In this document: one piece after another, positions 52,203 to 63,780 of the stretch | Layout of the letters: every line of letters starts with the position of its first letter | Numbering within the stretch: position 1 is the first letter of the stretch | Source: Ecdyonurus torrentis | Taxonomy: Eukaryota > Arthropoda > Insecta > Ephemeroptera > Heptageniidae | Length of the DNA stretch: 64,000 bases | NCBI GenBank assembly: GCA_949318235.1 | Contig: OX439136.1 | Span: 14,329,890 to 14,393,889 of the forward strand | Direction: 5' to 3' | Position numbers and translations under genes: made by a program | The notes under the pieces: generated by a model | The model's input: the letters and a program-made list of their open reading frames with translations, nothing else | Told to the model about the DNA's origin: nothing | Database searches by the model: none

Positions 52203-52602
52203 TTAAGGCGGTGGGGGACCGACTTGGACCGGAAATCGCTAAAAGAACAACTATATTTTCCCAATAATTTTTTATACATGATTTAATTCCAATAAAACAA
52301 ACACTATAATTATCAAATAAAACAAAGTAAATTTAAAATATAATTTTTTCATACCAACAAAAATTTTAATTATATTTTTAATTGTAAAAAAGTTTCTAAT
52401 TTGACTAAAATTTCCCACTCAAATTTGAATTTCCACATTTACATGTTATATTTAAAGTGTAATAACTTAAATATTTGATCGTGTTTTCTCATGTTTGACA
52501 TAACTAAATTTTTAAGTAACATTTCTTCGTTACTTTGTGTTAATATTATTATTCGCAACCGTCCTAGTTTGTGAGATATCAGTCGGTCACCTACCCCCTT
52601 AA
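52203..52602 (+). mobile_element. Family F MITE, copy F2
   Basis: A complete 400 bp copy, TTAA at 52203-52206 and 52599-52602. Inverted ends GGCGGTGGGGGACCGACT and AGTCGGTCACCTACCCCC. It is the best-preserved copy for defining the family termini. It begins a cluster with H2, N, Q and R. Confidence 0.9.
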
Positions 52603-52641
52603 TAAATAGTGTCAGATTTTATTAGAACATTTTTCAGGCTG

Positions 52642-52767
52642 TACAGCTCTGGCTAAAAGTTTAAGAACGGGGCAGCGGCGGTCGCAGCGTTTTCTCATGA
52701 AGATAGCATAGGGTGGTTGCAGGTTGCCTATACAAATCGTTCTCAAACTTTCGGCCATAGAGCTGTA
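52642..52767. mobile_element. Family H MITE, copy H2
   Basis: A 126 bp copy of the Tc1/mariner-like element, ends TACAGCTCTGGCTAAAAGTT and CGGCCATAGAGCTGTA. The interior GGGGCAGCGGCGGTCGCAGC is GC-rich and about as diverged from H1 as expected for an old family. Confidence 0.82.
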
Positions 52768-52770
52768 CCA

Positions 52771-53157
52771 TAGTAACTATATAGGTAGTATGATGACCGC
52801 ATTCTTCTTATGTACGAGGGTGTAACCACATTTTGTAGGCCTGTGATTGGCGTAGAGAGAAAACCGCTTTTGCGGAGATGCTCGAAGTCACTTCGACAGC
52901 CAATCTCAGCGGTGGATTACAACGTCTCAGAAAATCATTAATTAATAATATTTATCAACTGAGGAGGATATTCATAGATTTAAAAACAACAGCTGACTTA
53001 TTTAGGCATGTTTTGATACGATTTTTTTGTCCTGACAGTTCGTATTAGTTGCGCTATGATTTATTAAAGTGACCTCTTTTAACATAGGTTTAGATAGGAC
53101 GGTGTGAAGCAAAAAACAGCTTTTGGTGAATCGACTGTACTACCTTTATAGTTACTA
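52771..53157. mobile_element. Family N inverted-repeat element (TA ends)
   Basis: A 387 bp element starting three bases after H2. Inverted ends TAGTAACTATATAGGTAGTA and TACTACCTTTATAGTTACTA. An inner pair of inverted repeats lies near 52820-52920 (TAGGCCTGTGATTGGCG opposite AGCCAATCTCAGCGG). No coding content; one copy only. Confidence 0.65.
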
Positions 53158-53383
53158 TAAGCTGTACGTTTTATGAAAAACTGGTGTTATTATATTATAT
53201 GTGTACTATACAGTGCGCATGGAAGCATACAGCAAATTTTAAGTATTTAATTTAAAATAAAAATACGATGTGTTAGAAGTACACTGAAAGATTGTTTTTT
53301 TTTTTTTTTTTTTTTTTTTTTTCATCTTTTACTTTAATGGTTGTGATCACGGATATATAAACAGGATTGGAAGCTATTGTTGA

Positions 53384-53573
53384 AAAAACGTTCCCTTAAT
53401 GATGTAATTCAAATTTTCGCCGCAACAATGCAAGAATACAAAATTACATACAAAAGTGGCGCTGCGATCTGGGGGAAATTTTTAAAATTTCCCCCAGATT
53501 GCAGCGCCACTTACTTTTTACATGTTGATTGTTGCGGCGAAAATTTGAACTACATCATTAAGGGAACGTTTTT
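53384..53573. mobile_element. Family Q palindromic element, 190 bp
   Basis: Near-perfect palindrome with arms of about 95 bp. Ends are AAAAACGTTCCCTTAATGAT and its complement. Inner arms carry ATTTTCGCCGCAACA and GTGGCGCTGCGATCTGGGGG, meeting at AAATTTTTAAAATTT. Few arm mismatches. The 67-codon frame at 53377-53580 is a palindrome translation. TTAA lies inside both ends, not at the edges. Confidence 0.8.
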
Positions 53574-53731
53574 AAGATAGGGCAATAACACAGAAGCTCA
53601 TGAGCGTGGTTGTGATAATCCTTAAAAATAGTTGAATGATAATGATCGTAAATCATTTATGTATTGTACGTTAGTTTTTCAATCACAAACATTGGCGTAA
53701 TGCTTTCTAAAAAGTAATCAACAATAATTTT

Positions 53732-53851
53732 AATAGGCTGTTCACAATGACGCCTAAATTCACATAACTCTTACGTGATGATACAACTATCAATGTCAAT
53801 TGGATTCTAAACGTGAAAGTTATGTGAAGTTACGCATGAACAACCCACTAA
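53732..53851. mobile_element. Family R small inverted-repeat element
   Basis: About 120 bp. The left half, TAGGCTGTTCACAATGACG... with TTCACATAACTCTTACGT, is opposed by ACGTGAAAGTTATGTGAAGT and TACGCATGAACAACCCACTA. Imperfect arms; superfamily unknown. Confidence 0.55.
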
Positions 53852-54062
53852 TACAAACTCTTTTTTTTTTCAGTGTATTTGAGGAAGTGGCTTCTGAAAG
53901 GAATATTTTTGAATGGAAGTTATCATTATTTCAATCTTTTCCTAACTTTACATTTGGAAGAATAAAAAAAAAGAAGGGGTATAGAGCCAGGGCCAGGATC
54001 GTGTTTGCTGCCTTTGCATTTTTAACCAATGTGGAAAAGAAAGCTTCTTTTCGCTGAACGAG

Positions 54063-54064
<2 letters not shown>
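53852..54064. other. Unassigned stretch with an acceptor-like site
   Basis: TTTTTTTTTTCAG at 53861-53873 precedes an open frame to 54057. No donor or family resemblance follows, so I do not call an exon. Confidence 0.4.

Positions 54065-54130
<66 letters not shown>
54065..54130. repeat. (TA)n microsatellite
   Basis: TA tract of 66 bp. Decayed GA-rich tracts follow at 54162-54190 and 54268-54316. 54317-55068 is AT-rich, with no gene. Confidence 0.95.
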
Positions 54131-54132
<2 letters not shown>

Positions 54133-54159
54133 CATGTTTTGACTTCCTTAGTCATAGGA

Positions 54160-54192
<33 letters not shown>

Positions 54193-55068
54193 AGATTATT
54201 AAGAGAGAAATAAGTAGATAAAGCTAAAATAGAACAGACAAAAAGCAGAGTTATAGTATACAGAAAGAGAGAAGAGAGGGAGAGAGAGAGAGAGAGAGGT
54301 CGGAGAGAGAGAGAGAAAATGATATACAAAAGTTCAAAGATAGAAAAGCAACATTATACTTCGTTTTCCTTTAAAAAAAAAACGTACAAAAAAGATATAT
54401 ATCATGAATCACGCCTTATTCAATTGTCCCAACAAAACTAGTTTACTTTTCTTTCCTTGTATCTTCTTCTCTATATTCACTTTGCCAGATATATCAACTC
54501 AATTTGCTACTATATAGGAAAAGTATATCCCCCGCTTTCTTTTTCTTATCCTATCTCCCCTTAGTATATCAACTGAAATTCACTAGAATTTTATTAACTT
54601 TTGTCCCTGTCTTTCTTAAACTATGAGTTGAATTTAAAAAAATAAAAGTTAAATTAGTTTTCTGTAATTTTGAGTTAGTACAAATAATTCTAATTGTTAT
54701 AATAATAATGATGTAATAAACAGTTCATAAGACTCTACAATACAGCGTTACCTAAGACTAGATGTGCTTGGCATCTAAATACAGCACCAGTGACTTAACT
54801 ACAAAATACGAGCACGAGCTTTGAAAAATATTTGATGGCGTTGCTTACAAGACTGTGTAAAAAAAAAAAAAAAAACTAAAAAAAAAAATAAAAAATAAAA
54901 AAATAAAGCTCTGAAAGATTTTTTTTCCCCAAATACGAGCCTAAATTTTAAATGGTCACTTTTACTAAAAACCATGAATAGACTTAAAATATCAACTATT
55001 TATTTCTCATTATTTCAACGTGCTTATATTTTAAATCTTCTTTATGAGTGTAAATTGATCATATGCAT

Positions 55069-55554
55069 GGAACGAACAAACGAACGAACGAACGAACGAA
55101 CGAACGAACGAACGAACGAACGAACGAACGAACGAACGAACGAACGAACGAACGAACGAACGAACGAACGAACGAACGAACGAACGAACGAACGAACGAA
55201 CGAACGAACGAACGAACGAACGAACGAACGAACGAACGAACGAACGAACGAACGAACGAACGAACGAACGAACGAACGAACGAACGAACGAACGAACGAA
55301 CGAACGAACGAACGAACGAACGAACGAACGAACGAACGAACGAACGAACGAACGAACGAACGAACGAACGAACGAACGAACGAACGAACGAACGAACGAA
55401 CGAACGAACGAACGAACGAACGAACGAACGAACGAACGAACGAACGAACGAACGAACGAACGAACGAACGAACGAACGAACGAACGAACGAACGAACGAA
55501 CGAACGAACGAACGAACGAACGAACGAACGAACGAACGAACGAACGAACGAACG
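55069..55554. repeat. (CGAA)n tetranucleotide array, about 120 units
   Basis: From 55081 to 55554 (474 bp) the array appears perfectly uniform. Only the first units (GAACAAA, 55074-55080) vary. Every frame is open on both strands (TNER, or FVRS on the reverse), which explains the 170-200 codon frames here. It is not a protein. Confidence 0.97.
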
Positions 55555-56151
55555 CATGAACATAATATATCTTATCTTCTAAAAAAACAAGTAATGAAAA
55601 AATCTAAAACAACTATAAAGCTAAAGCAATTTAAAAATTCAAATTTTTGATTACATTTTTTTAAAAATATAATATAATCATTTTACAATTTAATTACTTT
55701 TTCTTTTATGATATAAAATTAATATTTTATAACTCATTTTAATTTCTAATTACCAAGTTTTCTCTATACACATTTTGTAATATTATAAAATCTTATTTCT
55801 CGATGTCTCTTTAACTTATTTATAAAGTTTAAAATTAACAATTGATGTTCTTGCTTCAGAAACTTTAATAACCTATATCATTATATATATTATTTTCTTG
55901 AAATTATTAAATGAAGTGAAAATAATTTAAATTACTAAAATGTCTTTGTATTATGATTATTACATAATAATCTAATGTGAAAACCAAATTGTAATTATAG
56001 CAATTAACATTTTAATTAAAATGTGTTAACGAAGAACAGTTTTTATTTCGTTGAAAGGTTGAGACTAATTCATGAATATCTAATCAAATGGAACATTTCA
56101 CAAAGTTTAAGATATGGGTTGTATTTTCGTAGGATACTCACTCATGGTTTC

Positions 56152-56182
<31 letters not shown>

Positions 56183-56347
56183 GAACTTTAAAAAAGTGCG
56201 TTAAAAGAAAAAGCTGCAATAGTTTTACTTTTTATTGAAAACAAGATCATAATTTTTTAAATTCTGGTATTCTAATTGAAATTGTTGAACCTAACTAGCT
56301 GATATGATACGATATACTATGATATGATATGATATACTAGCTGATAA
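55555..56347. other. AT-rich stretch without genes
   Basis: Poly(T) of about 27 bp at 56156-56182. Short GATATGATA direct repeats at 56300-56340 lead into the 5' breakpoint of the LINE. Confidence 0.5.
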
Positions 56348-56653
56348 TTACGCAAATTTCATATTCTCACACTGCTATTTCGCTGCCTCCAGGATGATTT
56401 ATTTCCATCGTATTTAAAAAACCGTTTCATCACGTTAGCCGATTCACATGGTCGTAACACAAGATCTGGTAAAAACTACACTACATTAAAACTTCCCTCA
56501 TACAACCTTTTGCCATTTAAAAATTCTTTCACTGTAACATCAGCTCGTCTATGGAATACTCTGCCATGTAGATTAAGAAACTCTAAGACAGTATCAATAT
56601 TTAAAAGTGATTATAGGCGTACATATCTAAGTGCCAAACAGCTCCGCTTGTAG
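56348..56653 (+). pseudogene. C-terminal remnant of LINE ORF2 (reverse transcriptase)
   Basis: An open frame from 56348 to a TAG at 56651-56653 with no ATG needed, about 101 residues. It reads LLFRCLQDDLFPSYLKNRF, then NTRSGKNYTTLKLPSYNLLP, then SFTVTSARLWNTLPCRLRNS, then SIFKSDYRRTYLSAKQLRL. Basic residues with the R-(L)-WN-x-LP motif and a short F-K-x-x tail are characteristic of the C-terminus of Jockey/CR1-type RT ORFs. The catalytic RT and endonuclease domains are absent, lost to 5' truncation. Expected to be non-functional. Confidence 0.8.
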
Positions 56654-56997
56654 TATTTTTTTTTTATTATTTTTTTTTTCTCTTCAACACCTTTGTTATG
56701 CATCTTTTTCTATAAAGTGATATAAAACTTTTATTATTTTTTTTTTCTAATATTTATATATTTTTTTCTTTCTATTATTAATTTTTTTTCTTATTACGTA
56801 GTATTAATATTTCCTCTGATCGAAATTTTGAATGTAATTAAATGATTTCATGAATGTTTTTCTGTTGGGGTTAGGTGTAAGAGTGGGCCAGACATATTGT
56901 CAGGCTTAAACCTCGCCCTTTCAAAAATTTGTAAATTTTTTTTCCTTGCATTTTTTTGAATAAAGACGATTATTTATTTATTTATTTATTTATTTAT
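56348..56997 (+). mobile_element. 5'-truncated non-LTR retrotransposon (LINE), copy L1
   Basis: Contains the last 101 codons of a reverse-transcriptase ORF, a 3' UTR with GGGGTTAGGTGTAAGAGTGG and GTCAGGCTTAAACCTCGCCC, a GAATAAAGACG signal and a (TTTA)n tail at 56970-56997. The tandem-repeat tail rather than poly(A) is typical of CR1/Jockey/L2-like LINEs. L2 at 13271 (minus) has the same 3' UTR. The tail runs directly into SINE S2. Confidence 0.85.
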
Positions 56998-57311
56998 ATG
57001 ACCGAGTGGTGAATGCAGCTGACTCGTAACTATGTACTCTTTACCGAGCACAAGTTTGAGCCACTTCTGGGTGCTTATATGAAGTGTGAGAGCATAACAC
57101 ATTGCACGATGTGTGTTTACATGCATTCTATGACAACGCACAGCATGCGGGAGGTGCATGATTGATGTAATTGCGCCATTTAGCCTGCCTAGATGTTTCC
57201 ACGGTTTATATTGGCTGTCAGGGCAAATGCCGAGCTATGTTCGTGGTATGTGTGACTTTGTACTAGTATTTCTGTATTGATGGTACTATGGAGATGCCAC
57301 AAAAAAAAAAA
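56998..57311 (+). mobile_element. tRNA-derived SINE, copy S2
   Basis: Homologous to S1 (27298). ATGACCGAGTGGTGAATGCA is the box A region and AGTTTGAGCCAC the weakened box B. The body has GTGTTTACATGCATTCTATG, TTTCCACGGTTTA and GGCTGTCA, and it ends with ACTATGGAGATGCC and an A-tail at 57300-57311. About ten bases at the 5' end are missing relative to S1, at the junction with the LINE tail. Confidence 0.7.
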
Positions 57312-58131
<820 letters not shown>

Positions 58132-58146
58132 GTAGAGACTGACTTG

Positions 58147-58545
58147 TCGTAGGGTGACTGACTTAGACCGGAAATTGTTAAAAAAAGAACTATATTTTCA
58201 CAATAATTATTTGTATGTTCTTTATTTCCAGCAAAACAAACATTATAATTTTCCAATGAAATCAAGCAAAATAAAAAAATGTTTTTTAGTTCCGAAAAAG
58301 GTTTTAATGACATTTTTAATGTAGAAAAAAGTTTCTAATTTGACTAAAATTTGCCACTAAAAGTTGAATTTCCACATTTGCATATAATCTTTAAAGTGCA
58401 ATAACTTAAATATTTTTTTGGATCATGTTTTCACATATTTGACGTAGCTAAACTTTTAAGTACCATTACTTCTTTAGTTCGTGTTAATATTTTAATTCGC
58501 GACCGTCTAGTTTGCGAGATATCAGTCGGTCACCTACTCCCTTAA
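58147..58545 (+). mobile_element. Family F MITE, copy F3
   Basis: A 399 bp copy. The left end AGGGTGACTGACTTAGACCG has lost the initial TTAA; the right end CAGTCGGTCACCTACTCCCTTAA (as CTCCCTTAA at 58537-58545) is intact. The interior TTTCTAATTTGACTAAAATT matches F2. Confidence 0.86.
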
Positions 58546-59668
58546 GTGCTAGTTCCAAAACACAAATCAAAATTATTTAAAAGGATCCCATATTTAAACT
58601 ATTGCTTTAAAATTATGCGTGATACTGTATAATAATTGTCATAATTTAAACCTCTGACAGTAAGGATATCAGGACCACTATGTAGTGAGTTCTGTAAAAC
58701 TTTAGTGACTTTACAATAAAAACTATTATCTATCAGTATTACGTCCCCGCTGAATTATCTGATACTTGGTTAAAAATGTTAATTTTGAAATAATATTACA
58801 CTTTAATTGAGTTTTTTGATGCTAATTAAAAAAAGTTAATAAGTTGACTGTCATTATAGCTGTATATTTAATAGGTTTATATATTTATATAATATAAAAT
58901 CTAAAAACAGGTACTTCATGTTGTATTTTTATGAAAATAATGGATAATTGAATTTTAAAAAGAAGAATAAAATTTAATAAATATTTAAGCAAACAACCAC
59001 TTAAAAATTGCTTGAATTTTTTTAGGATTCCTAAAATATTTAATTGCATATTTTAATGTTTATTAATAATACAAAAAATTCATATAACATATTAAGAGTA
59101 TATCTTTAATATTGTGGAATATCTTAAAATTAGAACACTAAATTGAGTTCTCTGAGATTGTTAAATAAATTCAACTTACGCATTTTTCGATTAACATATT
59201 ATGCAAATGCATATTGTTATATTATATTTGTTGTGAAAATAATATGCTGTGCAGGACTCTAACTTATACACTTACTCAAAACTATGTATGTATAATATAT
59301 TAAGATGACTGATGTCTTTTTATGAGTGAAACTATGAAAACATCACTGAAAAAAAGTTAGTATTTGCTTGAATACACATTTTTAGGCAATAAGCCAAAAA
59401 ATACCATCGCCTGTAATGCTTTTTTTTCTAGGGAAAAATGTGTCCTTTTTATAGGCAGATCCATAAAGAGGGTTTAAAGATAACGATAATATGCATATGC
59501 TAAAAGAAAAAGAAAATACATATAAAAATCTAGAATATTTTATAAACTTATGTTTTAAGTAATATTTATATTCTTCTTATTTTTCTAAATAAATATGCTA
59601 TACTAGCGTGTTATTTATACTGAATAAATATAATAATTAAAATAAATTACTAACAAACTTGGTTACAA
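58546..59668. other. AT-rich stretch without genes
   Basis: No gene or family recognised. Confidence 0.5.
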
Positions 59669-59957
59669 TAGACCCCTTGCACATCCTTGCGCTTTATCGC
59701 CATGTTTGTGGTGCCTAAAGCATTGTCCAGCATAGGGGAAACATCATTCCTCCTAATTTTTCACATAAAAAGAGTTTATTTCAACTGAATGAATTTTTCT
59801 CATATTCTTTGAGCTTATTAGGAGCTAGAAATAAGGCTTTGATTGAGGTTCAAAGCTTCTTTTGCTATTTAAAAAAAATGACGTTTTTTTCCTATGCTGG
59901 CCTATGTATTCCTGACCAACAAAATGGAGGCTCTTAAATATGAGTGCAACCGGTCTA
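59669..59957 (+). mobile_element. Family B MITE, copy B4
   Basis: A 289 bp copy, ends TAGACCCCTTGCACATCC and GTGCAACCGGTCTA. TA is lost on the left flank. More substitutions than B2/B3 (for example ATCATTCCTCCTAATTTTTC). The 79-codon minus frame at 59825-60064 is spurious. Confidence 0.87.
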
Positions 59958-60190
59958 GCAATATTTAAATCAAAAATAAATTTATAGTTAAGAATATATT
60001 TTTCAAACAATATTATTATAAAAAATCTTTGATAAACCTTCGTTACATTAATATAACTAACCAACTAAGACTTCCCATTTCATAGCAATTGCCAGTGAGT
60101 TAGTTACTATCTAAAATGTATTATCATATCTGAGCAGTTAAATTAGTTAAATCATATTATATTGCATCAAGAACAAGAAAATTAATGCAT

Positions 60191-60273
60191 GATTAACTTT
60201 TAAATGGCATCATAAAGTTTAGAAGTTTTCTTATTAGATTTGGAGATGCAAGCCATCTAGATGTAACCCTTAA
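60191..60273 (-). mobile_element. Family G MITE, fragment G4
   Basis: An 83 bp terminal fragment. AACTTTTAAATGGCATCATA, then GATGCAAGCCATCTAGATG, ending AACCCTTAA. It matches the last quarter of G3. The rest of the element is absent. Confidence 0.75.
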
Positions 60274-60438
60274 TAAAATTTACTTACGATTTAATAATCA
60301 TGATATTACAAATTTTACTTTTTCCTATCAAACTTGATATTAAAATTTGTAATGAGAGGATAGTGACATTTAAAATATGTAATGTATACCAAAATTATTA
60401 TTGTGTATCTAACGTAATTTTTTTTGGTTTGATTTCAG

Positions 60439-60509
60439 GTAAACATATTTATAACATCCATAGCAGATACGGCATAGGACGTAGCGTAATTAACATAAAT
60501 TCAAAACTG
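60439..60509 (+). CDS. Candidate internal exon (hypothetical)
   Basis: A 71 bp segment flanked by a good acceptor (TTTTGGTTTGATTTCAG) and a consensus donor (CTG|GTAAGT). It is open in the frame giving KHIYNIHSRYGIGRSVININ then SKL, and is less AT-rich than its flanks. The acceptor phase splits a codon after its first base. I recognise no protein family and no partner exon. It could be a real small exon of a gene spanning the window, or coincidence. Confidence 0.25.
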
Positions 60510-60541
60510 GTAAGTCTTGGAAAAATTTTACAGATTACAAC

Positions 60542-60570
60542 GAAGAAGGTGATCGACTTGGTGCGGCAAT

Positions 60571-60602
<32 letters not shown>

Positions 60603-60949
60603 CGAACAACTTTATTTTCACAATAATTATTTCTACGTTATTTATATCGCAAAACAAATACTATAATTTTCAAATGGAATGAATTTGAAAAAATGATTCT
60701 TGTTCCGAAAAAACTTTTAATTGTATTTTCAATTTTAAAAAGTTTCTAATTTGATTTAAAATTTCTAGCTTAAATTTGAATTTGTATATACATTATCTTT
60801 AAATTGGAATAACTGAAATATTTGATCATGTTTGCATATATTTATCATGACTTAACTCTTAAGTAACATTTCATCTTTACTTTGTGTTAGTTTTATATTT
60901 CACAACAGTTCAGTTTCTGAGATATCAGTCGGTCACCAACTTCCTTTAT
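60542..60949 (+). mobile_element. Family F MITE, copy F4 (degraded ends, poly(A) expansion)
   Basis: A 408 bp copy. The left end AAGGTGATCGACTTGGTGCG and right end CAGTCGGTCACCAACTTCCT both lack clean TTAA. A 30 bp poly(A) expansion at 60573-60602 sits where F2 has a short A-run. In the same orientation as F2 and F3. Confidence 0.82.
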
Positions 60950-61067
60950 CGAAGTATCCTCATGTGACAAGATAACTGAACGTATGAGCACTGCACATCT
61001 ACATCCAAATTTGTGTTTGCCAAGTGAAAGTATGTCTCCTGATTTTGTGTCTCGAGAGAGTGACTCT

Positions 61068-61382
61068 TAAAGGCGTAGAACACCTTAGACAAAAAAAGTT
61101 GTGTAATATCCTAACAAACCTGAAAATGAACGTTGATTTGGCCGGAGTCATTGATTTCTAATTTATTTTCCATTCATTAAATGCCGCTGGCGGTCACTGA
61201 CGTCACAGCTCGCCTAGTCCACCGCGCGTAAACCGGGCGAGCTGTGACGTCAGTGACCGCCAGTATCATTTAGTGAATGGAAAATAAATTAAAAATCAAT
61301 GACTCCGGTCAAATCAACGTTGATTTTCAGGTTTGTTAGGATATTACACAACTTTTTTGTCCAAGGTGTTCTACGCCTTTAA
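61068..61382 (+). mobile_element. Family A MITE, copy A7
   Basis: A complete 315 bp copy with TTAA at 61068-61071 and 61379-61382 and ends AAAGGCGTAGAACACCTT / AAGGTGTTCTACGCCTTT, nearly perfect inverted repeats. TGACGTCA is in both arms. The centre GTCCACCGCGCGTAAACC is the loop of a potential full-length hairpin. Good reference copy for the family. Confidence 0.92.
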
Positions 61383-62055
61383 TAACAAGAAGAGATAAAG
61401 TTTCAATAAATAAAAGCAACCTACTGTATGGGATCATTGTTTCTAATTTTATTCATTATCATAGAATTATTATATTTTTCTAGAAAATTTAACAAAATAA
61501 TAATATTATGTTATTTAAAAGGTAAAAATAAAAATTCCGTAAACATGACGTAATTAAACAGAGAATCATTCTTGTATTCACTAAAGACAAAAATAATTAG
61601 ATTTAAATACAACATCCTCTCCCTTTTCTCCCTTAAAAAAAACTTTTGAATAAAAAAAAATTGTTAGTTTTATATAATGAAAACTAATTAGCATAAAAAT
61701 AAATATATTCAAAAAATAACATTAAAAAATATCTGCACTGTTTTTATGTAAACATAAAATTATAAACCGTGAACACCAGTACCGAGTACTGCAGCAAAAT
61801 TTGAATCAGAATACTTAATGAGCATTACAGTTTTATTTAAATTACTTTTCAAGTTTTATTTTCTTTAATTAAATAATACAACTTAAAATTCAACGTTTAG
61901 ATATGAGGCAAAAAAGTTTTACATGTATTTAGCATTTTTTTTTTTACTTATTATGATATATTTTTTAATTTACTTATTATTTATTAAATATAAATACTTC
62001 CTTTGATATTTGTTATGTTTCAATTCGTGTTGTGTTGCAAATAAATAACTCAAAT
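61383..62055. other. AT-rich stretch without genes
   Basis: No gene or family recognised. Confidence 0.5.
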
Positions 62056-62330
62056 TATGAATGAATGAATGAGTGAGTGAATGAATGAATGAATGAATGA
62101 ATGAATGAATGAATGAATGAATGAATGAATGAATGAATGAATGAATGAATGAATGAATGAATGAATGAATGAATGAATGAATGAATGAATGAATGAATGA
62201 ATGAATGAATGAATGAATGAATGAATGAATGAATGAATGAATGAATGAATGAATGAATGAATGAATGAATGAATGAATGAATGAATGAATGAATGAATGA
62301 ATGAATGAATGAATGAATGAATGAATGAAT
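62056..62330. repeat. (ATGA)n tetranucleotide array, about 68 units
   Basis: 275 bp of ATGA units, uniform except two GTGA variants at 62071-62078. Confidence 0.97.
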
Positions 62331-62365
62331 AATAGAGCTCTTCGTTTAAAAGAAGTAAATTAATA

Positions 62366-62426
62366 AAGTATCCTAACTAGTTATGCAACAATTGCGTTAC
62401 ATATGTTGCAAAGGTTGCATAACTTT
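62366..62426. repeat. Family P-related inverted repeat
   Basis: Starts AAGTATCCTAACTAGTTATG like the 70 bp element at 11654. AGTTATGCAAC (62379) and GTTGCATAACT form a perfect inverted pair. It lacks the outer right terminus. Confidence 0.45.
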
Positions 62427-63564
62427 TAAGTTTTCAGACGCTTTCGCAACCTAATATTCATTTTCTATTAAAATTGTATTTTTTGTAGCTACTATGGCGA
62501 GTTAAAAAAAAAGGTAACCTTATTTTAATAGATAGTATTTTTATAAAGCAATCAGAAAATAAAGATTGTTATGACACTAATTTTTCATAAACATTTCAAA
62601 ATACAGCTGTTGTAGTGTAAAATTTTACTATATTACCTTATGGCAGTACAATATATTCGTATTCAAACTTTCATTATCGTATTTCTAAATGTAGATTATA
62701 TTTTCATGAGGCAATAGCGAATATTCCACAGTATCAGCAGTTTCAAGTAAAAACTCAATTTGATAATTACTTTTTTTTTTATTAATCAATGAAAATATAA
62801 AGTATATTGTTAATTTCTTTACAATAATTAACAGCAATTGAAAATAAAATCTGTTATGTGTACCATAAAACCTTTTGTATAATATAAAATGATTCCATTT
62901 ATATTATATTAATTTAACGATGTTTACCATATAAATTAACTTATTCCTTTTATTATAATCAATGTATATAATATTCACGTTTGATAATCATTTTGATAAA
63001 CATCATGATTAAATAACTTTATTATTATTATATACAAGTATATATTTTTAATTTTCAGAATTGAAATTATTCACAAAGTTAAATAACAATATTAAATTAT
63101 ATTCTATTGAATGTCCAACTAAATCCTGATTGTATATGAATATACAATTGTATTTTGTGTCCTCCTATGTATATTCATAATATTATGTTGATTGTCATTC
63201 ACATTGAATACTAAAGTTTTTGTATAATATTGAAAGCACATCAATTCTATTCAATTCTATATAGTATATAATGCTTTTTCAATAGATTATAATTTATTTT
63301 TACTTTATTTACGTATTATGTTAAGCGTATAAAATTTATCATTTTAATATTATACTTTTATAGTAAAAGGTTTTTTAATTAGGTTCGAAGTTACAAAAAA
63401 AATATATTGCTTAGAGGAGCTTGATTGTATTTTTATATATATACATTTTTTTTTAAATTTATTATACTGTACATTATTATAATTTTTAAGAACAGTAAGT
63501 ATTTTTAATTTTAGCTAGAAAGTTTCGATGAAAAGCCAATTGATTGCATATCTTGAAGCTTATA
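62427..63564. other. AT-rich stretch without genes
   Basis: Nothing recognised on either strand. Confidence 0.5.
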
Positions 63565-63780
63565 GGTTAAGGGCGCGGGAAAAGCCGAAAGCCCTTAATT
63601 TAACATTACGCTTATGAGGAAAAAAACTTTTTTTTTTTTTTTTTTTTTTTCCGATTTTTGAGAAAACTGCTACACCGATTCCGGAAAGTTTTAAATGAAA
63701 ATACTAGCCATACTTTTACTTGTTTTGAGCCATAGAAATTTGTTAAGCATTTTTTAAACCAGTAACCTCCAATGGAGTTT
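63565..63780 (+). repeat. Family I dispersed repeat, copy I3
   Basis: GGGCGCGGGAAAAGCCGAAA, then ACATTACGCTTATGAGGA, a 24 bp poly(T), TTTTTGAGAAAACTGCTACA, CCGATTCCGGAAAG and AGTAACCTCCAATGG, matching I1 and I2. The remaining 63781-64000 is AT-rich. Confidence 0.65.

Noticed and set aside
53800..54057. 85-codon frame behind TTTTTTTTTTCAG
   Set aside because: Begins inside element R and runs into (TA)n. The lone acceptor-like site has no donor partner.
54974..55582. 202-codon TNER repeat protein
   Set aside because: Pure translation of the (CGAA)n array. The reverse strand gives an equally long FVRS frame.
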